DNA from: Planctomycetota bacterium
GTDB taxonomy: Bacteria; Planctomycetota; Phycisphaerae; Phycisphaerales; UBA1924
NCBI GenBank assembly: GCA_024280755.1
Contig: JAJRPN010000009.1
Location: 1-64,000, forward strand
Direction: 5' to 3'
Length of the DNA: 64,000 bases
The translations under genes were made by a program, and so were the position numbers. Under the pieces are notes generated by a model. It made no database searches. It had not been told where the DNA came from and saw only the letters and a list, made by a program, of their open reading frames with translations. Positions 49,939-59,300 of this stretch are shown in pieces; positions within the stretch are counted from its first letter, which is position 1; each line of letters begins with the position of its first letter.

Positions 49939-51052
49939 CCTCGGCGAAAAAACCGAAGACCCAACCAACAAGAAGCTGAGTGATTCTCGCCAGAAGGGGC
50001 AGGTTCCCAAGAGCCAAGACCTCTCGGGCGCGTTCTCGCTTCTGGGCGGGCTGATCATATTTCTTGTCCTGGGTCCAACTATCTCAGGCATGTTCTTGCG
50101 ACTCATGAAGAAAATGCTCGGTGGCGAAATTTCCGCCGATATCGTCTCCATCGAATCGATCTACAATGCGACCAAGGTTGCAACATATGAAGGGATAATG
50201 GTTGTTTTTCCGGTGCTTGTCCTTGCAGCACTCGTCTCGTATGTGAGCAACTTCATTCAGGTTGGGTGGTTGGTTTCCTTCGATCCGATCCAGCCCAAAC
50301 TCAACAAGCTCTCGCCGATCAGCGGGATCAAACGAATCTTCGGCATCCGAGGGCTCATGAAAACGGTCGTGAATCTGCTCAAACTTATCGTGATGATCGC
50401 GGTGTCTTGGTGGTTCATCAAGGCGCACCTCGATACCATCGCGCTTTTACCAATGCTGATGGCGATGGAAGCGATCAATGCGATCTTACGGATGATCTTC
50501 CAGCTTGCGATGATCTTGGCGATCTTGCTGATCGCTATTGCGTTGATCGACTTCATCTTTCAACGCTATCAGCACACCAAAGACCTGCGGATGAGCAAGC
50601 AAGAAGTTAAGGACGAACGAAAATCAATGGACGGCGACCCGATGCTCAAAGGACGACGCTTACAGATGGCCCGTGAGATTGTCATGCAGCAGCTTGGGAA
50701 CAATGTCCCTCAGGCCGATGTCATTGTGACCAACCCAACCCATTTTTCGGTCGCGATCAAGTATGACCCAGAAACTATGGCAGCCCCAAAGATTACCGCC
50801 AAAGGGGCAGATCTGATCGCATTTCGGATTCGCCAGATCGCTCGCCAGAACGATGTCCCGATTATCGAACGCCCGCCTTTGGCTCGTGCGTTGTATTGGG
50901 GCATGGAGGTCGGGCAAGAGGTCTCGCTTGAGCATTATGAAGCGGTGGCCGAGTTATTGGCATTTGTCTATCGCATCGATGGGCGGATGGAAGAGAAGAT
51001 GAACAAGAGAATTCAGACCCAAACACCAGCAGAAGAACCCGTAGGCGTATAA
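49931..51052 (+). CDS. flhB: Flagellar export switch protein FlhB
   Basis: 373 residues. N-terminal GEKTEDPTNKKLSDSRQKGQVPKSQDL is the FlhB start motif (E.KTE.PT.KKL...R.KGQV..S.EL). Four membrane helices follow, then the cytoplasmic domain with the autocleavage site NPTH (about residue 268) in DVIVTNPTHFSVAIKYDPETMAAPKITAKGADLIAFRIRQIARQNDVPIIERPPLARALYWGMEVGQEV. Cleavage at N-P resets substrate choice when FliK signals. Confidence 0.97.
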   Translation: MDDLGEKTEDPTNKKLSDSRQKGQVPKSQDLSGAFSLLGGLIIFLVLGPTISGMFLRLMKKMLGGEISADIVSIESIYNATKVATYEGIMVVFPVLVLAALVSYVSNFIQVGWLVSFDPIQPKLNKLSPISGIKRIFGIRGLMKTVVNLLKLIVMIAVSWWFIKAHLDTIALLPMLMAMEAINAILRMIFQLAMILAILLIAIALIDFIFQRYQHTKDLRMSKQEVKDERKSMDGDPMLKGRRLQMAREIVMQQLGNNVPQADVIVTNPTHFSVAIKYDPETMAAPKITAKGADLIAFRIRQIARQNDVPIIERPPLARALYWGMEVGQEVSLEHYEAVAELLAFVYRIDGRMEEKMNKRIQTQTPAEEPVGV

Positions 51053-51108
51053 CCTGTAGGCAATCATTTCTGGTTGAAGCTACACGGATGTAGGAGACCA
51101 AGACGAGC

Positions 51109-53295
51109 GTGGCAGAACAGCAGCAAAACACGATTATTTTTCCAGCATGGATGCTCAAGGTCGCCGAGTTGCGATCCCTGATTGTGCCCATTGGGTTTGT
51201 ACTGTTGATCTCGGTTTTGTTGGTGCCATTGCCACCGGCATTGCTCGATATCATGATCTCGCTCAATATCTCACTCGCGGTCATCGTCCTGCTGACCACG
51301 CTCTATATGAAACGGGCGCTCGAGTTTAGTGTGTTCCCGTCCTTACTCCTTGCTACCACACTGCTTCGGCTTGTGCTCAATATCGCCTCGACCCGATTGA
51401 TCCTCACCGCAGACGCTGCAAGCCCAGAAGAAGCAATGGGGGTGGCCGGCAAGGTCATCAGCGCGTTCGGCTCGTTTGTCGCGGGCGATTCGCTCTTTGT
51501 GGGTGTGATCATCTTCTCGATCCTGATGATCGTTCAGTTCATGGTCATCACCAAGGGTGCCGGTCGAATCGCAGAGGTCGCTGCTCGGTTCACACTCGAT
51601 GCCATGCCCGGTAAGCAGATGGCGATTGATGCCGAGCTTTCCAATGGGATGATCGAAGAATCCGAAGCCCGTCAACGCCGAGACGAAATCTCACGCGAGG
51701 CAGATTTTTTTGGTGCGATGGATGGTGCGTCCAAGTTTGTCAAAGGCGATGCCGTTGCTGGTCTGATCATCACCGTGATCAATATCGCTGGCGGCTTTGC
51801 CGTCGGTACCGTCGAACGCAACTGGCCAGCCGGGCAATCTGCTGAGGTCTTCACCCGCTTGACTATTGGTGATGGATTGACATCCCAGGTGCCCAGCTTC
51901 ATTATCTCGATGGCGGCCGCATTGATTGTGACGCGCTCAGGGGACAAGAACGAACTCGGGTTGGAACTCACCTCCCAACTCACCTCCCAGCCAGTTGGGA
52001 TGATGATCACCGCCGGGTTCCTCGCAGCGTTGTCATTTACACCATTGCCGACCGTGCCGTTGCTCATGACTGCGATAGCGATCGCAGGCATTGCCTACGC
52101 CATGATGCGATTGACCAAATCGCGTGCGTCGCAGGTGATGTCAGAAGAAATCGCCCAAGCAACAGCCACCCCGATGGAAGCGCCACCCGTCGAAGACCTG
52201 CTCAAGATCGATGTGCTTGAACTTGAAGTGGGCTATGGATTGGTCCCACTGATCGACACCACCCAAGGAGGCGATCTGCTCGATCGTATTAGCGCGGTTC
52301 GTCGTCAGCTTGCAGTCGAGCTCGGATTGGTCATGCCTCCGGTTCGGATCCGCGACAACATGCAGCTCTCGCCGGGGGAATACCGCGTGAAAATCCGAGG
52401 CAATACCGTCGCTTCAGGGTCTGTCGAAACAAGCAAACTCATGGCGATGGACTCTGGTTTGGTGACCGATGCGGTTGATGGCATTCCAACGAAGGAACCC
52501 GCGTTTGGTCTCGATGCACTCTGGATCGATCCACAGCTTCGCCCACGCGCCGAAATGCTCAACTACACCGTGGTCGATCCAACAAGTGTGCTGGCGACGC
52601 ATATCACCGAGATTGTCAAGACCTACGCCGACGAACTGCTCACCCGCGAAGAAGTGAACAACCTGCTCGAAGGACTCAAAGAGAAGGCAGGCAAACTTGT
52701 CGAAGAGACCGTCCCCGGGATCATCAAGACCGGCGAACTCCAGAAGGTGCTGCAATCGTTGCTCCGCGAGCGGGTCCCTATCCGTGATATGGAAACCATC
52801 CTCGAAACCCTTGCTGATTGGGGCACCAAGACCAAAGATTTAGATGTCCTCGTTGAGTATGTCCGCAACGGGCTCCGCCGAACGATTTGTTCGATGTACG
52901 CCTTGCAAGACGAGCAGGGCGATCTCTCGCTTTTGTGCGTGACCCTCGATCCCGGGCTCGAAGATCAGATCAACTCATACATCGAGCGAGGCGGGCAAGG
53001 GACAACTTTAAATATGCCCGCACGGATTGCGCGAGAGATCGCCACCAAGGTTGCGGAAGGTTTGGGCAGCGTTGGCGCTCGCGGCGGGTTGCCCGTTGTG
53101 ATCGCATCGCCTCAGGTTCGCAACGCGGTTTGGCAGATCGTCGAGCCTCATGTCCCTGTGGTTGCGGTACTTGGATACAACGAGGTGGTCGCCGGGATCA
53201 ATGTCGAATCGGTCGCGTTGATTGCTCCGATCGGGCAAGAAACAACCCCCGTCCAACCCCAAGGCGTCGGGGCATCGCCGCAGGTCGTTGCCTGA
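51109..53295 (+). CDS. flhA: Flagellar export gate protein FlhA
   Basis: 728 residues, GTG start. N-terminal half: membrane helices and the conserved FHIPEP region (LALLxxxLLR-like SVFPSLLLATTLLRLVLNIASTRLIL; AARFTLDAMPGKQMAIDAELSNGMIEESEARQRRDEISREADFFGAMDGASKFVKGDAVAGLIITVINIAGG). C-terminal cytoplasmic ring domain starts near 355 (VELEVGYGLVPLIDTTQGGDLLDRISAVRRQLAVELGLVMPPVRIRDN) and includes the chaperone-docking part. It receives substrates and uses ion flow to drive export. Confidence 0.97.
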   Translation: MAEQQQNTIIFPAWMLKVAELRSLIVPIGFVLLISVLLVPLPPALLDIMISLNISLAVIVLLTTLYMKRALEFSVFPSLLLATTLLRLVLNIASTRLILTADAASPEEAMGVAGKVISAFGSFVAGDSLFVGVIIFSILMIVQFMVITKGAGRIAEVAARFTLDAMPGKQMAIDAELSNGMIEESEARQRRDEISREADFFGAMDGASKFVKGDAVAGLIITVINIAGGFAVGTVERNWPAGQSAEVFTRLTIGDGLTSQVPSFIISMAAALIVTRSGDKNELGLELTSQLTSQPVGMMITAGFLAALSFTPLPTVPLLMTAIAIAGIAYAMMRLTKSRASQVMSEEIAQATATPMEAPPVEDLLKIDVLELEVGYGLVPLIDTTQGGDLLDRISAVRRQLAVELGLVMPPVRIRDNMQLSPGEYRVKIRGNTVASGSVETSKLMAMDSGLVTDAVDGIPTKEPAFGLDALWIDPQLRPRAEMLNYTVVDPTSVLATHITEIVKTYADELLTREEVNNLLEGLKEKAGKLVEETVPGIIKTGELQKVLQSLLRERVPIRDMETILETLADWGTKTKDLDVLVEYVRNGLRRTICSMYALQDEQGDLSLLCVTLDPGLEDQINSYIERGGQGTTLNMPARIAREIATKVAEGLGSVGARGGLPVVIASPQVRNAVWQIVEPHVPVVAVLGYNEVVAGINVESVALIAPIGQETTPVQPQGVGASPQVVA

Positions 53296-53442
53296 TTCTT
53301 AACATGATGCGGATCGGTGCCCGTTGCGGGTGGTGCGCGGGGCTTGGATCGTGTACAGTGGTCGTACGAAACACCCGCTTTGATGAGCGGATGACACCAC
53401 GCCTGCGCTGTGGGCGCTCGAAAACTTTGCCAGGACGGCCAA

Positions 53443-55032
53443 ATGAAGCTCAAAACCTACACTGCTGAAACAATGGCCCAAGCACTCGCCCATGTCCGCA
53501 AGGACTTGGGCAAAGATGCCATGATCTTGCATACCCGTAGCTTCCGCGTTGGATCATGGCTCGGGCTCGGCGGCAAGAACATGGTCGAGATCACCGCATC
53601 GTCGCCGACGGTTGCTTCTCACCAGAAAGTTCCGCGAGTCATGCCTCAGGTTGTTCGCCAGCAGGCACCTGCACAACTGCCAGTCCAGATGCCCGCTCAA
53701 ACCATCGAAACAAAGCCCATCGTGCGCGAACCCGAGATCGTGATTCAGCGTGGTCGAACCGTAACACGCCAACGATTAACCCATGCCATGCCTACCAATG
53801 TGCAGGTTGATTTGCCTCAAGATCCATCGGCTCAGATTAATGATGAGCGCGGACTTCATGGCCGCGATGCACTCTTTGCAGACGATGCACCTCAAGTTCC
53901 ATCTCCCAAGGCACCAAGATCTCCCAAATCAAACGATCCATCAACACCAAGGTTTGCAGATCAACCAGTGGTCTCGGCCATGATCCCACAGAGCAAACCC
54001 AAGCCCAGCCCAAAGATCAATGCTCCAAAGATCAAAGGGGCAGCATCGGCTGAGACTCAAACCAACGACGAGCTGAGAAACCAGATCGATTCACTCCAAA
54101 AAATGATGGGGCAGGTTCTCGAATCAACCCGCAAGACCGCGGTCGCAGTGGGGACGGGCAATGCAGATGCAGCACTGCCCAATGGCGAGATGCCCGCCCC
54201 CCTGTTTGCGCTCTATGCGAAGATGATCGACAACGATGTACCTGTGGACCTTGCAGATAATTTGGTCGGCTCGCTGCGAGATCGGCTCGATACAATCGAA
54301 CTCAAAGACCCATTGATCGTCCGCCAAGCACTATTACGAGCAATCGAGCAGACGATCCAGGTGCGTTCTGAGTCTTTATTGACGATTGACCACAACTCAT
54401 CCACAGGTCGTCCACGCGTGATCGCATTGGTTGGACCAACTGGGGTTGGAAAAACGACCACTGTCGCTAAACTCGCTGCTACCTACAAGTTACGCCACGG
54501 AAAAAATGTTGGGTTGATCACATCTGATACCTACCGGATTGCTGCGGTTGAGCAGCTACGAACCTATGCAGGGATTATTGGATTGCCGCTCAAGGTTGCC
54601 AATACTCCAGAAGAACTCGCCCAAGCGGTCGAGGAACTGAGCGACTGCGATATCGTGGTGATTGACACTGCCGGACGATCTCAGAATGATGCCCGCAGGC
54701 TCGAAGAGCTTGCCGAGTTTACCCAAGCAGCCAATCCAGACGAAACCCATCTTGTTTTATCCACAACAGTTGGGGATAATGTTTTGAGGAAGACTGCCCA
54801 AAGATTCAAGGCTTTAGGCCCTGACCGGTGTATCCTTACCAAGCTTGATGAAGCGGTGACCACCGGACCTATTGCGGGTCTCTCTGACCGGATCGGTTTG
54901 CCGTTGAGCTTTATTACCATCGGCCAGGAAGTGCCCGATGATTTAGAGCCCGCTCGCGCCGATCGTTTGGCGCGTTGCGTGCTCGACGGCCCGGAAGCCG
55001 TGGTTCGGAGATGGAGCGAGGATAACGGATGA
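53443..55032 (+). CDS. flhF: Flagellar SRP-type GTPase FlhF
   Basis: 529 residues from ATG 53443 (AGGA upstream). Start MKLKTYTAETMAQALAHVRKDLGKDAMILHTRSF is the FlhF N-terminal signature. A Pro/Gln/Lys-rich linker of about 180 residues, an N-like helical domain, then the SRP GTPase domain: VALVGPTGVGKTTTVAKLAATYKL, TSDTYRIAAVEQLRTYA, VIDTAGRSQND, TKLDEAVTTG, SFITIGQEVPDDLEPA. FlhF fixes the place of flagella, usually a pole. It overlaps flhG by 4 bases. The 147-base gap after flhA may hold a promoter. Confidence 0.95.
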   Translation: MKLKTYTAETMAQALAHVRKDLGKDAMILHTRSFRVGSWLGLGGKNMVEITASSPTVASHQKVPRVMPQVVRQQAPAQLPVQMPAQTIETKPIVREPEIVIQRGRTVTRQRLTHAMPTNVQVDLPQDPSAQINDERGLHGRDALFADDAPQVPSPKAPRSPKSNDPSTPRFADQPVVSAMIPQSKPKPSPKINAPKIKGAASAETQTNDELRNQIDSLQKMMGQVLESTRKTAVAVGTGNADAALPNGEMPAPLFALYAKMIDNDVPVDLADNLVGSLRDRLDTIELKDPLIVRQALLRAIEQTIQVRSESLLTIDHNSSTGRPRVIALVGPTGVGKTTTVAKLAATYKLRHGKNVGLITSDTYRIAAVEQLRTYAGIIGLPLKVANTPEELAQAVEELSDCDIVVIDTAGRSQNDARRLEELAEFTQAANPDETHLVLSTTVGDNVLRKTAQRFKALGPDRCILTKLDEAVTTGPIAGLSDRIGLPLSFITIGQEVPDDLEPARADRLARCVLDGPEAVVRRWSEDNG

Positions 55033-56030
55033 GCCAAGCAGTTTCGGCACACAACTCCAACCCGCATGAAGGTCCTGGGGGACAAAATCAAATGGGGCAA
55101 GCCAACGGTGACGACCAGGCATCTCGATTGCGCGAACTGGTCAGCTCATTAGGGCAGCCCAGCGTTGATGAGTTTGCGCAAGATACAAGCAAGCTTTCGC
55201 CTCCGGTTCGTCGTATCCCCATAGTTGCCATTGCATCTGGCAAAGGCGGCGTCGGCAAAACAAACACCTCGGTCAATCTCTCGATCGCACTCGCCAAACA
55301 CAACCGCCGAGCTATGTTGCTCGATGCCGATATCGGTTTGGCCAATGCTGATGTGCTTTGTGGTTTGATGCCCAAGGCAAGGCTCGAATCCGCAGTTGGC
55401 GACGCTGCTACTTTTTCACTCGAAGATCTTGCGATTGATGCTCCTGGCGGGTTTCGCCTGATCCCGGGTTCAGTCGGTATTGGTCGCGTCGGCGAACTCG
55501 ACGACGCAGAGCGCGGCGTGTTGCTCAATCGGCTCAACGATCTTCAAGCGCACAACGATGTCATCATGATCGACACCAGCGCAGGGCTCGGCCCTTCGGT
55601 GACCGCGTTTATTGATGCAGCGGACGCGTGCCTGATGGTTGTGACTCCCGAGCCAACCAGTATCGCTGATGCCTACGCCCTGATCAAGGTACTTGTTGCC
55701 CAAAGCGCCGAGCGACCCGGACACAAGCTTCCGACCTTGGCGTTGATTGTGAATCAGGCGGTCAATGAAAAGGAAGCCCAAGCGGTTCACACCCGGATCT
55801 CGGGGGTCTGCGATCGATTCCTCGGCTATCAGCTTCCGATGATCGGGTACATCCGCCGTGATAAGAAAGTGATAAAAGCGATCAAGGCGAGAACACCCTA
55901 TATGATCGACGCGCCCAAGTGCAACGCATCGCGTGATATGGGCGAACTGGCGGCATCGCTCATCGATTGGCTGGGAATCGAAGGGCGTGCGAGTGCTGCC
56001 CCCCGCCGACGATTCTTCGGGCGGGGTTAA
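55029..56030 (+). CDS. flhG: Flagellar number regulator FlhG (MinD-like ATPase)
   Basis: 333 residues. Deviant Walker A ASGKGGVGKTNTSVNLSIALA (about residue 68), DADIGLANADVLCGL, DTSAGLG, and TPEPTSIADAYALIKVL are MinD/FlhG features. A ~60-residue N-terminal extension carries a short RLRELVSSL helix, comparable to the DQAxxLR segment by which FlhG stimulates FlhF. The FlhF/FlhG pair suggests a controlled, probably low flagellar number. Confidence 0.95.
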   Translation: MSQAVSAHNSNPHEGPGGQNQMGQANGDDQASRLRELVSSLGQPSVDEFAQDTSKLSPPVRRIPIVAIASGKGGVGKTNTSVNLSIALAKHNRRAMLLDADIGLANADVLCGLMPKARLESAVGDAATFSLEDLAIDAPGGFRLIPGSVGIGRVGELDDAERGVLLNRLNDLQAHNDVIMIDTSAGLGPSVTAFIDAADACLMVVTPEPTSIADAYALIKVLVAQSAERPGHKLPTLALIVNQAVNEKEAQAVHTRISGVCDRFLGYQLPMIGYIRRDKKVIKAIKARTPYMIDAPKCNASRDMGELAASLIDWLGIEGRASAAPRRRFFGRG

Positions 56031-56060
56031 ACCATTGGAAAATCAGTAGATAGCGAGAAG

Positions 56061-56085
56061 ATCCGCAGTTGCGGATTGCTTTTTC
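56061..56085 (+). terminator. Rho-independent terminator after flhG
   Basis: ATCCGC, loop AGTT, GCGGAT, then TGCTTTTT; 31 bases beyond the flhG stop. It would close the long fliF-to-flhG transcript. Confidence 0.75.
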
Positions 56086-56197
56086 GTGTGGATTCTTTGG
56101 CGCGTGCTTTGCGTGAAAGATCGTCAACGGGCATGATGCGCACGAAATGCGCATTGGGGCTTGTGTATGCTGATGATTCCGCCGATGGAGAGCGTGT

Positions 56198-56569
56198 ATG
56201 AGTGATTATTCTGATATTGAAATTGTGGAAGATAGCACAGCACTCGATTCGAGTGAATACCTCGCGGATATCCCGACAAAGCTGACCTCTGGTGTGCTTG
56301 GATTGATGGGATTCATGACGGCATGTCTCGTTGGACTCTTGGCGGGCAACCCGGGGATCATCATCCTCGGGCGGGCATTGATCGCGATGGTGTGCTGCGC
56401 GTTTGTCGGCAAGATCCTCGGAGCGGTCGGCGAGGTGTGTGTTCGTGAGTTTGTCAATCGGTACAAGTATGATCGCCCAGAGCCGACCATACCTCAGCAG
56501 CTTGCCGATCTGGATATGGAAAAACAGGCGCATGAGTCGATGGTCAAGAACATGAAAAAAGCTGCATAA
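56198..56569 (+). CDS. Small two-helix membrane protein between flhG and fliA
   Basis: 123 residues: acidic N-terminus (SDIEIVEDSTALDSSEYLAD), two membrane helices (SGVLGLMGFMTACLVGLLAG and IIILGRALIAMVCCAFVGKIL), then a cytoplasmic helix (VREFVNRYKYDRPEPTIPQQLADLDMEKQAHESMVKNMKKAA). Family not recognised. An inverted repeat ATGCGCA-CGAAA-TGCGCAT at 56136-56154 lies in its upstream region and may be an operator. The position inside the flagellar locus suggests, but does not show, a motility role. Confidence 0.7.
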   Translation: MSDYSDIEIVEDSTALDSSEYLADIPTKLTSGVLGLMGFMTACLVGLLAGNPGIIILGRALIAMVCCAFVGKILGAVGEVCVREFVNRYKYDRPEPTIPQQLADLDMEKQAHESMVKNMKKAA

Positions 56570-56623
56570 AAAGTACATGTTTGCTACCACATCGGGCATG
56601 TTGATTTGATATACTCATGTCAG

Positions 56624-56644
56624 CCCGAGCAAGGATCGCTCGGG
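56624..56644 (+). promoter_or_regulatory. Leader hairpin upstream of fliA
   Basis: CCCGAGC, 7-base loop, GCTCGGG. A TATACT hexamer about 11 bases upstream of the stem could be a -10, which would place the hairpin at the 5' end of a leader of roughly 150 bases. No T run, so not a plain terminator. Confidence 0.35.
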
Positions 56645-56774
56645 GGGACAATTCACGCTTTTCGAGTTACGGGTTTGAGCACTATCGGACGGGTCAGAAA
56701 TGATCTTTGATGACGGTGAAAACCAAGTTCGATTCACGAAAAGCAACCTGTGTCAAGGGTCAAGGAGCCGACCA

Positions 56775-57629
56775 ATGACTGCGATGAGATCAAAATTTTC
56801 TTCACGCAACTCCGCACAGCATGCTGTGTCGAGCGGCCTACCTACACGCTTTGACGAAATGGAAATGCGTGATGTCTGGGTGTTGTATCAGTCGGGTTCG
56901 ACCGACGAGCTACGCAACTTCTTGATGGAGAAGTTTCTCCACCTTGTGCGATACAACGCCGAGCGGATTTATCAACGATTGCCCGATGAGGTCGACCTTG
57001 AGGACTTGATGTCCGCGGGGCTCTTTGGGTTGATGGATGCCATCGATGCCTACGACCTTGAGCGAGGCGTGAAGTTCGAGACTTACTGCGCCCCGCGTAT
57101 TCGTGGCGCGATTCTTGACGAGTTGCGTTCGATGGACTGGGTGCCCCGTTTGGTGCGTCACCGGACATCGAAGGTCGAAGCTGCCAAGCAGCAGATCCAG
57201 ATGGAACTCGGGCGCAAGGCGACTGATGTCGAAATCTCCGGGCGACTCGAAATCGACGACAACGAGTATATCAAATACAAGCGAGATTCGAGTGCTGTCT
57301 CGGTGACGAGCATCACCCGCAAGTGCTATCAGTCTGAAGGTTCGCGTGAACTCCGCGAAATCGATGTCATCAAGGACGAGCACCAGACCAGTCCGGTCAA
57401 GCTCATCCAAAGGCGTGATCTCAAAGATCTGATGACCAAAGGCTTGACCAGAGCAGAACGATTGATCGTGGTGCTGTATTACTACGAAGGCATGACGATG
57501 AAGGAGATCGGCACGACGCTCGATCTCTCCGAATCGCGTGTTTCACAGATGCACTCGTCGATCTTGGCAAGACTCAAAGCCCAGATGCAGCATCGCATGC
57601 GTGAGCTTGAGCCGATGAAAGCGAACTGA
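56775..57629 (+). CDS. fliA: Flagellar sigma factor FliA (sigma28)
   Basis: 284 residues from ATG 56775, chosen for AAGGAG 8 bases upstream; the frame is open from 56700. Region 2: VDLEDLMSAGLFGLMDAIDAYDLERGVKFETYCAPRIRGAILDELRSMDWVPRLVR, the FliA/WhiG pattern. Region 3: KATDVEISGRLEIDDNEY. Region 4: LTRAERLIVVLYYYEGMTMKEIGTTLDLSESRVSQMHSSILARLKAQM. Drives late flagellar genes. No FlgM anti-sigma gene is next to it. Confidence 0.96.
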   Translation: MTAMRSKFSSRNSAQHAVSSGLPTRFDEMEMRDVWVLYQSGSTDELRNFLMEKFLHLVRYNAERIYQRLPDEVDLEDLMSAGLFGLMDAIDAYDLERGVKFETYCAPRIRGAILDELRSMDWVPRLVRHRTSKVEAAKQQIQMELGRKATDVEISGRLEIDDNEYIKYKRDSSAVSVTSITRKCYQSEGSRELREIDVIKDEHQTSPVKLIQRRDLKDLMTKGLTRAERLIVVLYYYEGMTMKEIGTTLDLSESRVSQMHSSILARLKAQMQHRMRELEPMKAN

Positions 57630-57655
57630 GTCTGGTTCAACGAGGATTATTTTCG

Positions 57656-57684
57656 AACCGATCATCTGTGTGATCGGTTTTTTT
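57656..57684 (+). terminator. Rho-independent terminator after fliA
   Basis: AACCGATCA, loop TCTGTG, TGATCGGTT, followed by T (57678-57684). End of the flagellar locus. Confidence 0.9.
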
Positions 57685-57721
57685 ATGTTTACTTTTTGAA
57701 GACCGAGGCCTTCACTTGTCC

Positions 57722-58198
57722 ATGAGTATCGATGCATACATCGCGATGGGGAGTAACTTGGGCAATCGCCACGCAAATATTCAGGGCGGGCTTGATGCGA
57801 TCTCGCTGTTGGCGTCGACGAAGATTGTGCGGTGCTCAACGATCATCGAGACCGATCCGATCGGGCCTGGCAAGCAAGAGTGTTATTTAAATGGTGTGGT
57901 GCATATCGAGACTGATTTTGAGCCTCGGGTGTTGCTCGATGCGCTGCTCCAAATCGAAGCGGGGTTCGGGCGAGAGAGAGCCAAGGAAGTTCGATGGGGT
58001 TCACGGACCCTCGATCTCGATGTGTTGGTCTATGGTGATTTGGTGATCGATGAACCGGGTTTAGAGATCCCCCATCCGCGTTTGCACACACGCTCATTCG
58101 TGCTGGTGCCATTGGCCGAGATTGCTCCGGATCTCATGCTCCCCGGGTATAAAAAAACACCCCAAGCGTTGCTTGAGGCGTTTGAATCACTGGATTGA
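57722..58198 (+). CDS. folK: HPPK, folate biosynthesis protein FolK
   Basis: 158 residues from ATG 57722 (a TTG at 57716 adds 2). 6-Hydroxymethyl-7,8-dihydropterin pyrophosphokinase. AYIAMGSNLGNRHANIQGGLDAI is the start signature, then TDPIGPGKQECYLNGVVHIETD (GP...Q..F.N.V), RVLLDALLQIEAGFGRERAKEVRWGSRTLDLDVLVYGDLVIDEPGLEIPHPRLHTRSFVLVPLAEIAP contains RWG.R.LDLDLL and PHPR. Complete and of normal length. Confidence 0.96.
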   Translation: MSIDAYIAMGSNLGNRHANIQGGLDAISLLASTKIVRCSTIIETDPIGPGKQECYLNGVVHIETDFEPRVLLDALLQIEAGFGRERAKEVRWGSRTLDLDVLVYGDLVIDEPGLEIPHPRLHTRSFVLVPLAEIAPDLMLPGYKKTPQALLEAFESLD

Positions 58199-58204
58199 TT
58201 TGCC

Positions 58205-59230
58205 TTAGCCGGCTTCTGCTCGTGGGTGAGCATCTTTGTAGGCATCTTCGACGCGTGCTGTCGAGAGGTGGGTATAGATCTGGGTGGTCGAGAGCGATTG
58301 GTGCCCGAGGAGTTCTTGGACAGATCGTAGGTCGGCACCATTGTCAAGCAGGTGTGTCGCAAACGAGTGACGCAGGGTATGTGGTGAGATGGTTGGATCG
58401 AGTCCAACGGTGCGGAGATATTTGTCGAGCTTTCGGCGGACCGAACGCGAGGAGAGTCGGCTGCCATGCTTGTTGAGGAACAACGACAATGACTCTTCGC
58501 CAGCGTCGCGGGCTGCCCAGATCGGTGCGAACTTCGCATCGTTGTTCATCAGTTCGATGTATCGGCGGATAGCACCGAGAGCATGCGAACCCAAAGGCAC
58601 GATGCGTTCTTTGCGTCCTTTGCCTCGGACATGCATCGCTTCATTCTCGAAATCAAGATCGTCGTGGTTGAGCCCGACAAGTTCGGAGACACGGATGCCG
58701 GTGGAGTAGAGTGTTTCGAGCATCGCACGATCGCGCCGGCCAAGCACATCGTTCTCGTTTGGTGCTGCTAGGAGACGCTCGATTTGTTCGATGGTGATGG
58801 CCTTTGGCAATCGCTTCGACTGGCGAGGCGTGCGGATGAGTGTCATCGGGTTATTGGTCGTAAAGCCCAGGCGATTGCCCCATTTGTAGAACGAGCGGAG
58901 GGTTGCGATTTTGCGTGCGAGGGTGGCGGGGGAGTAGCTTTGCTCGCCGAGGAATCCGAGGAATCCACGGATGAGATCAGCGTCTGCTTCGCAGATCATG
59001 GTAGTGATGGTCGGGCGATCGATCTTGCCCACAACATCATTGCCCGTCGCAGTGCGTGATTTGAAGGCGAGTTCTTCAGCTGCCTGATCAAGGGTGATGC
59101 CGGTATCTTCGCAAAGATATTCGATGAACTGACGCAAATCTGCACCATAGCACCGAGCGGTGTATGGCGAAAAATGTCGTTCATCGGTGAGATAGGATGC
59201 AAAGCTTTGGGTGATGGGAATGGTGGTCAT
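58205..59230 (-). CDS. Tyrosine recombinase XerC/XerD-like
   Basis: 341 residues from ATG 59230. N-terminal SAM-like DNA-binding domain (FASYLTDERHFSPYTARCYGADLRQFIEYL) with an insertion of about 35 residues (EELAFKSRTATGNDVVGKIDRPT...) not usual in XerCD. The catalytic domain holds the set: Arg in TGIRVSELVGL, Lys in GKGRKERIVPL, HTLRHSFATHLLDNG (His, Arg), His in LGHQSLSTTQIYTHL and nucleophile Tyr in the same stretch. Most likely a chromosome-dimer resolvase; which of XerC or XerD cannot be told. It may share a transcript with the two genes upstream. Confidence 0.85.
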   Translation of the reverse strand: MTTIPITQSFASYLTDERHFSPYTARCYGADLRQFIEYLCEDTGITLDQAAEELAFKSRTATGNDVVGKIDRPTITTMICEADADLIRGFLGFLGEQSYSPATLARKIATLRSFYKWGNRLGFTTNNPMTLIRTPRQSKRLPKAITIEQIERLLAAPNENDVLGRRDRAMLETLYSTGIRVSELVGLNHDDLDFENEAMHVRGKGRKERIVPLGSHALGAIRRYIELMNNDAKFAPIWAARDAGEESLSLFLNKHGSRLSSRSVRRKLDKYLRTVGLDPTISPHTLRHSFATHLLDNGADLRSVQELLGHQSLSTTQIYTHLSTARVEDAYKDAHPRAEAG

Positions 59231-59300
59231 GGGCGGACTCCGAGAGATCCAAACAGGATCGGTGGGTGGCAATGGGATCGGTACAGTGATTTCTTTTGTG

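Noticed and set aside
52887-53468. 193-residue plus-strand frame across the flhA end
   Set aside because: Arg-rich out-of-frame reading of flhA; no ribosome site, no motif.
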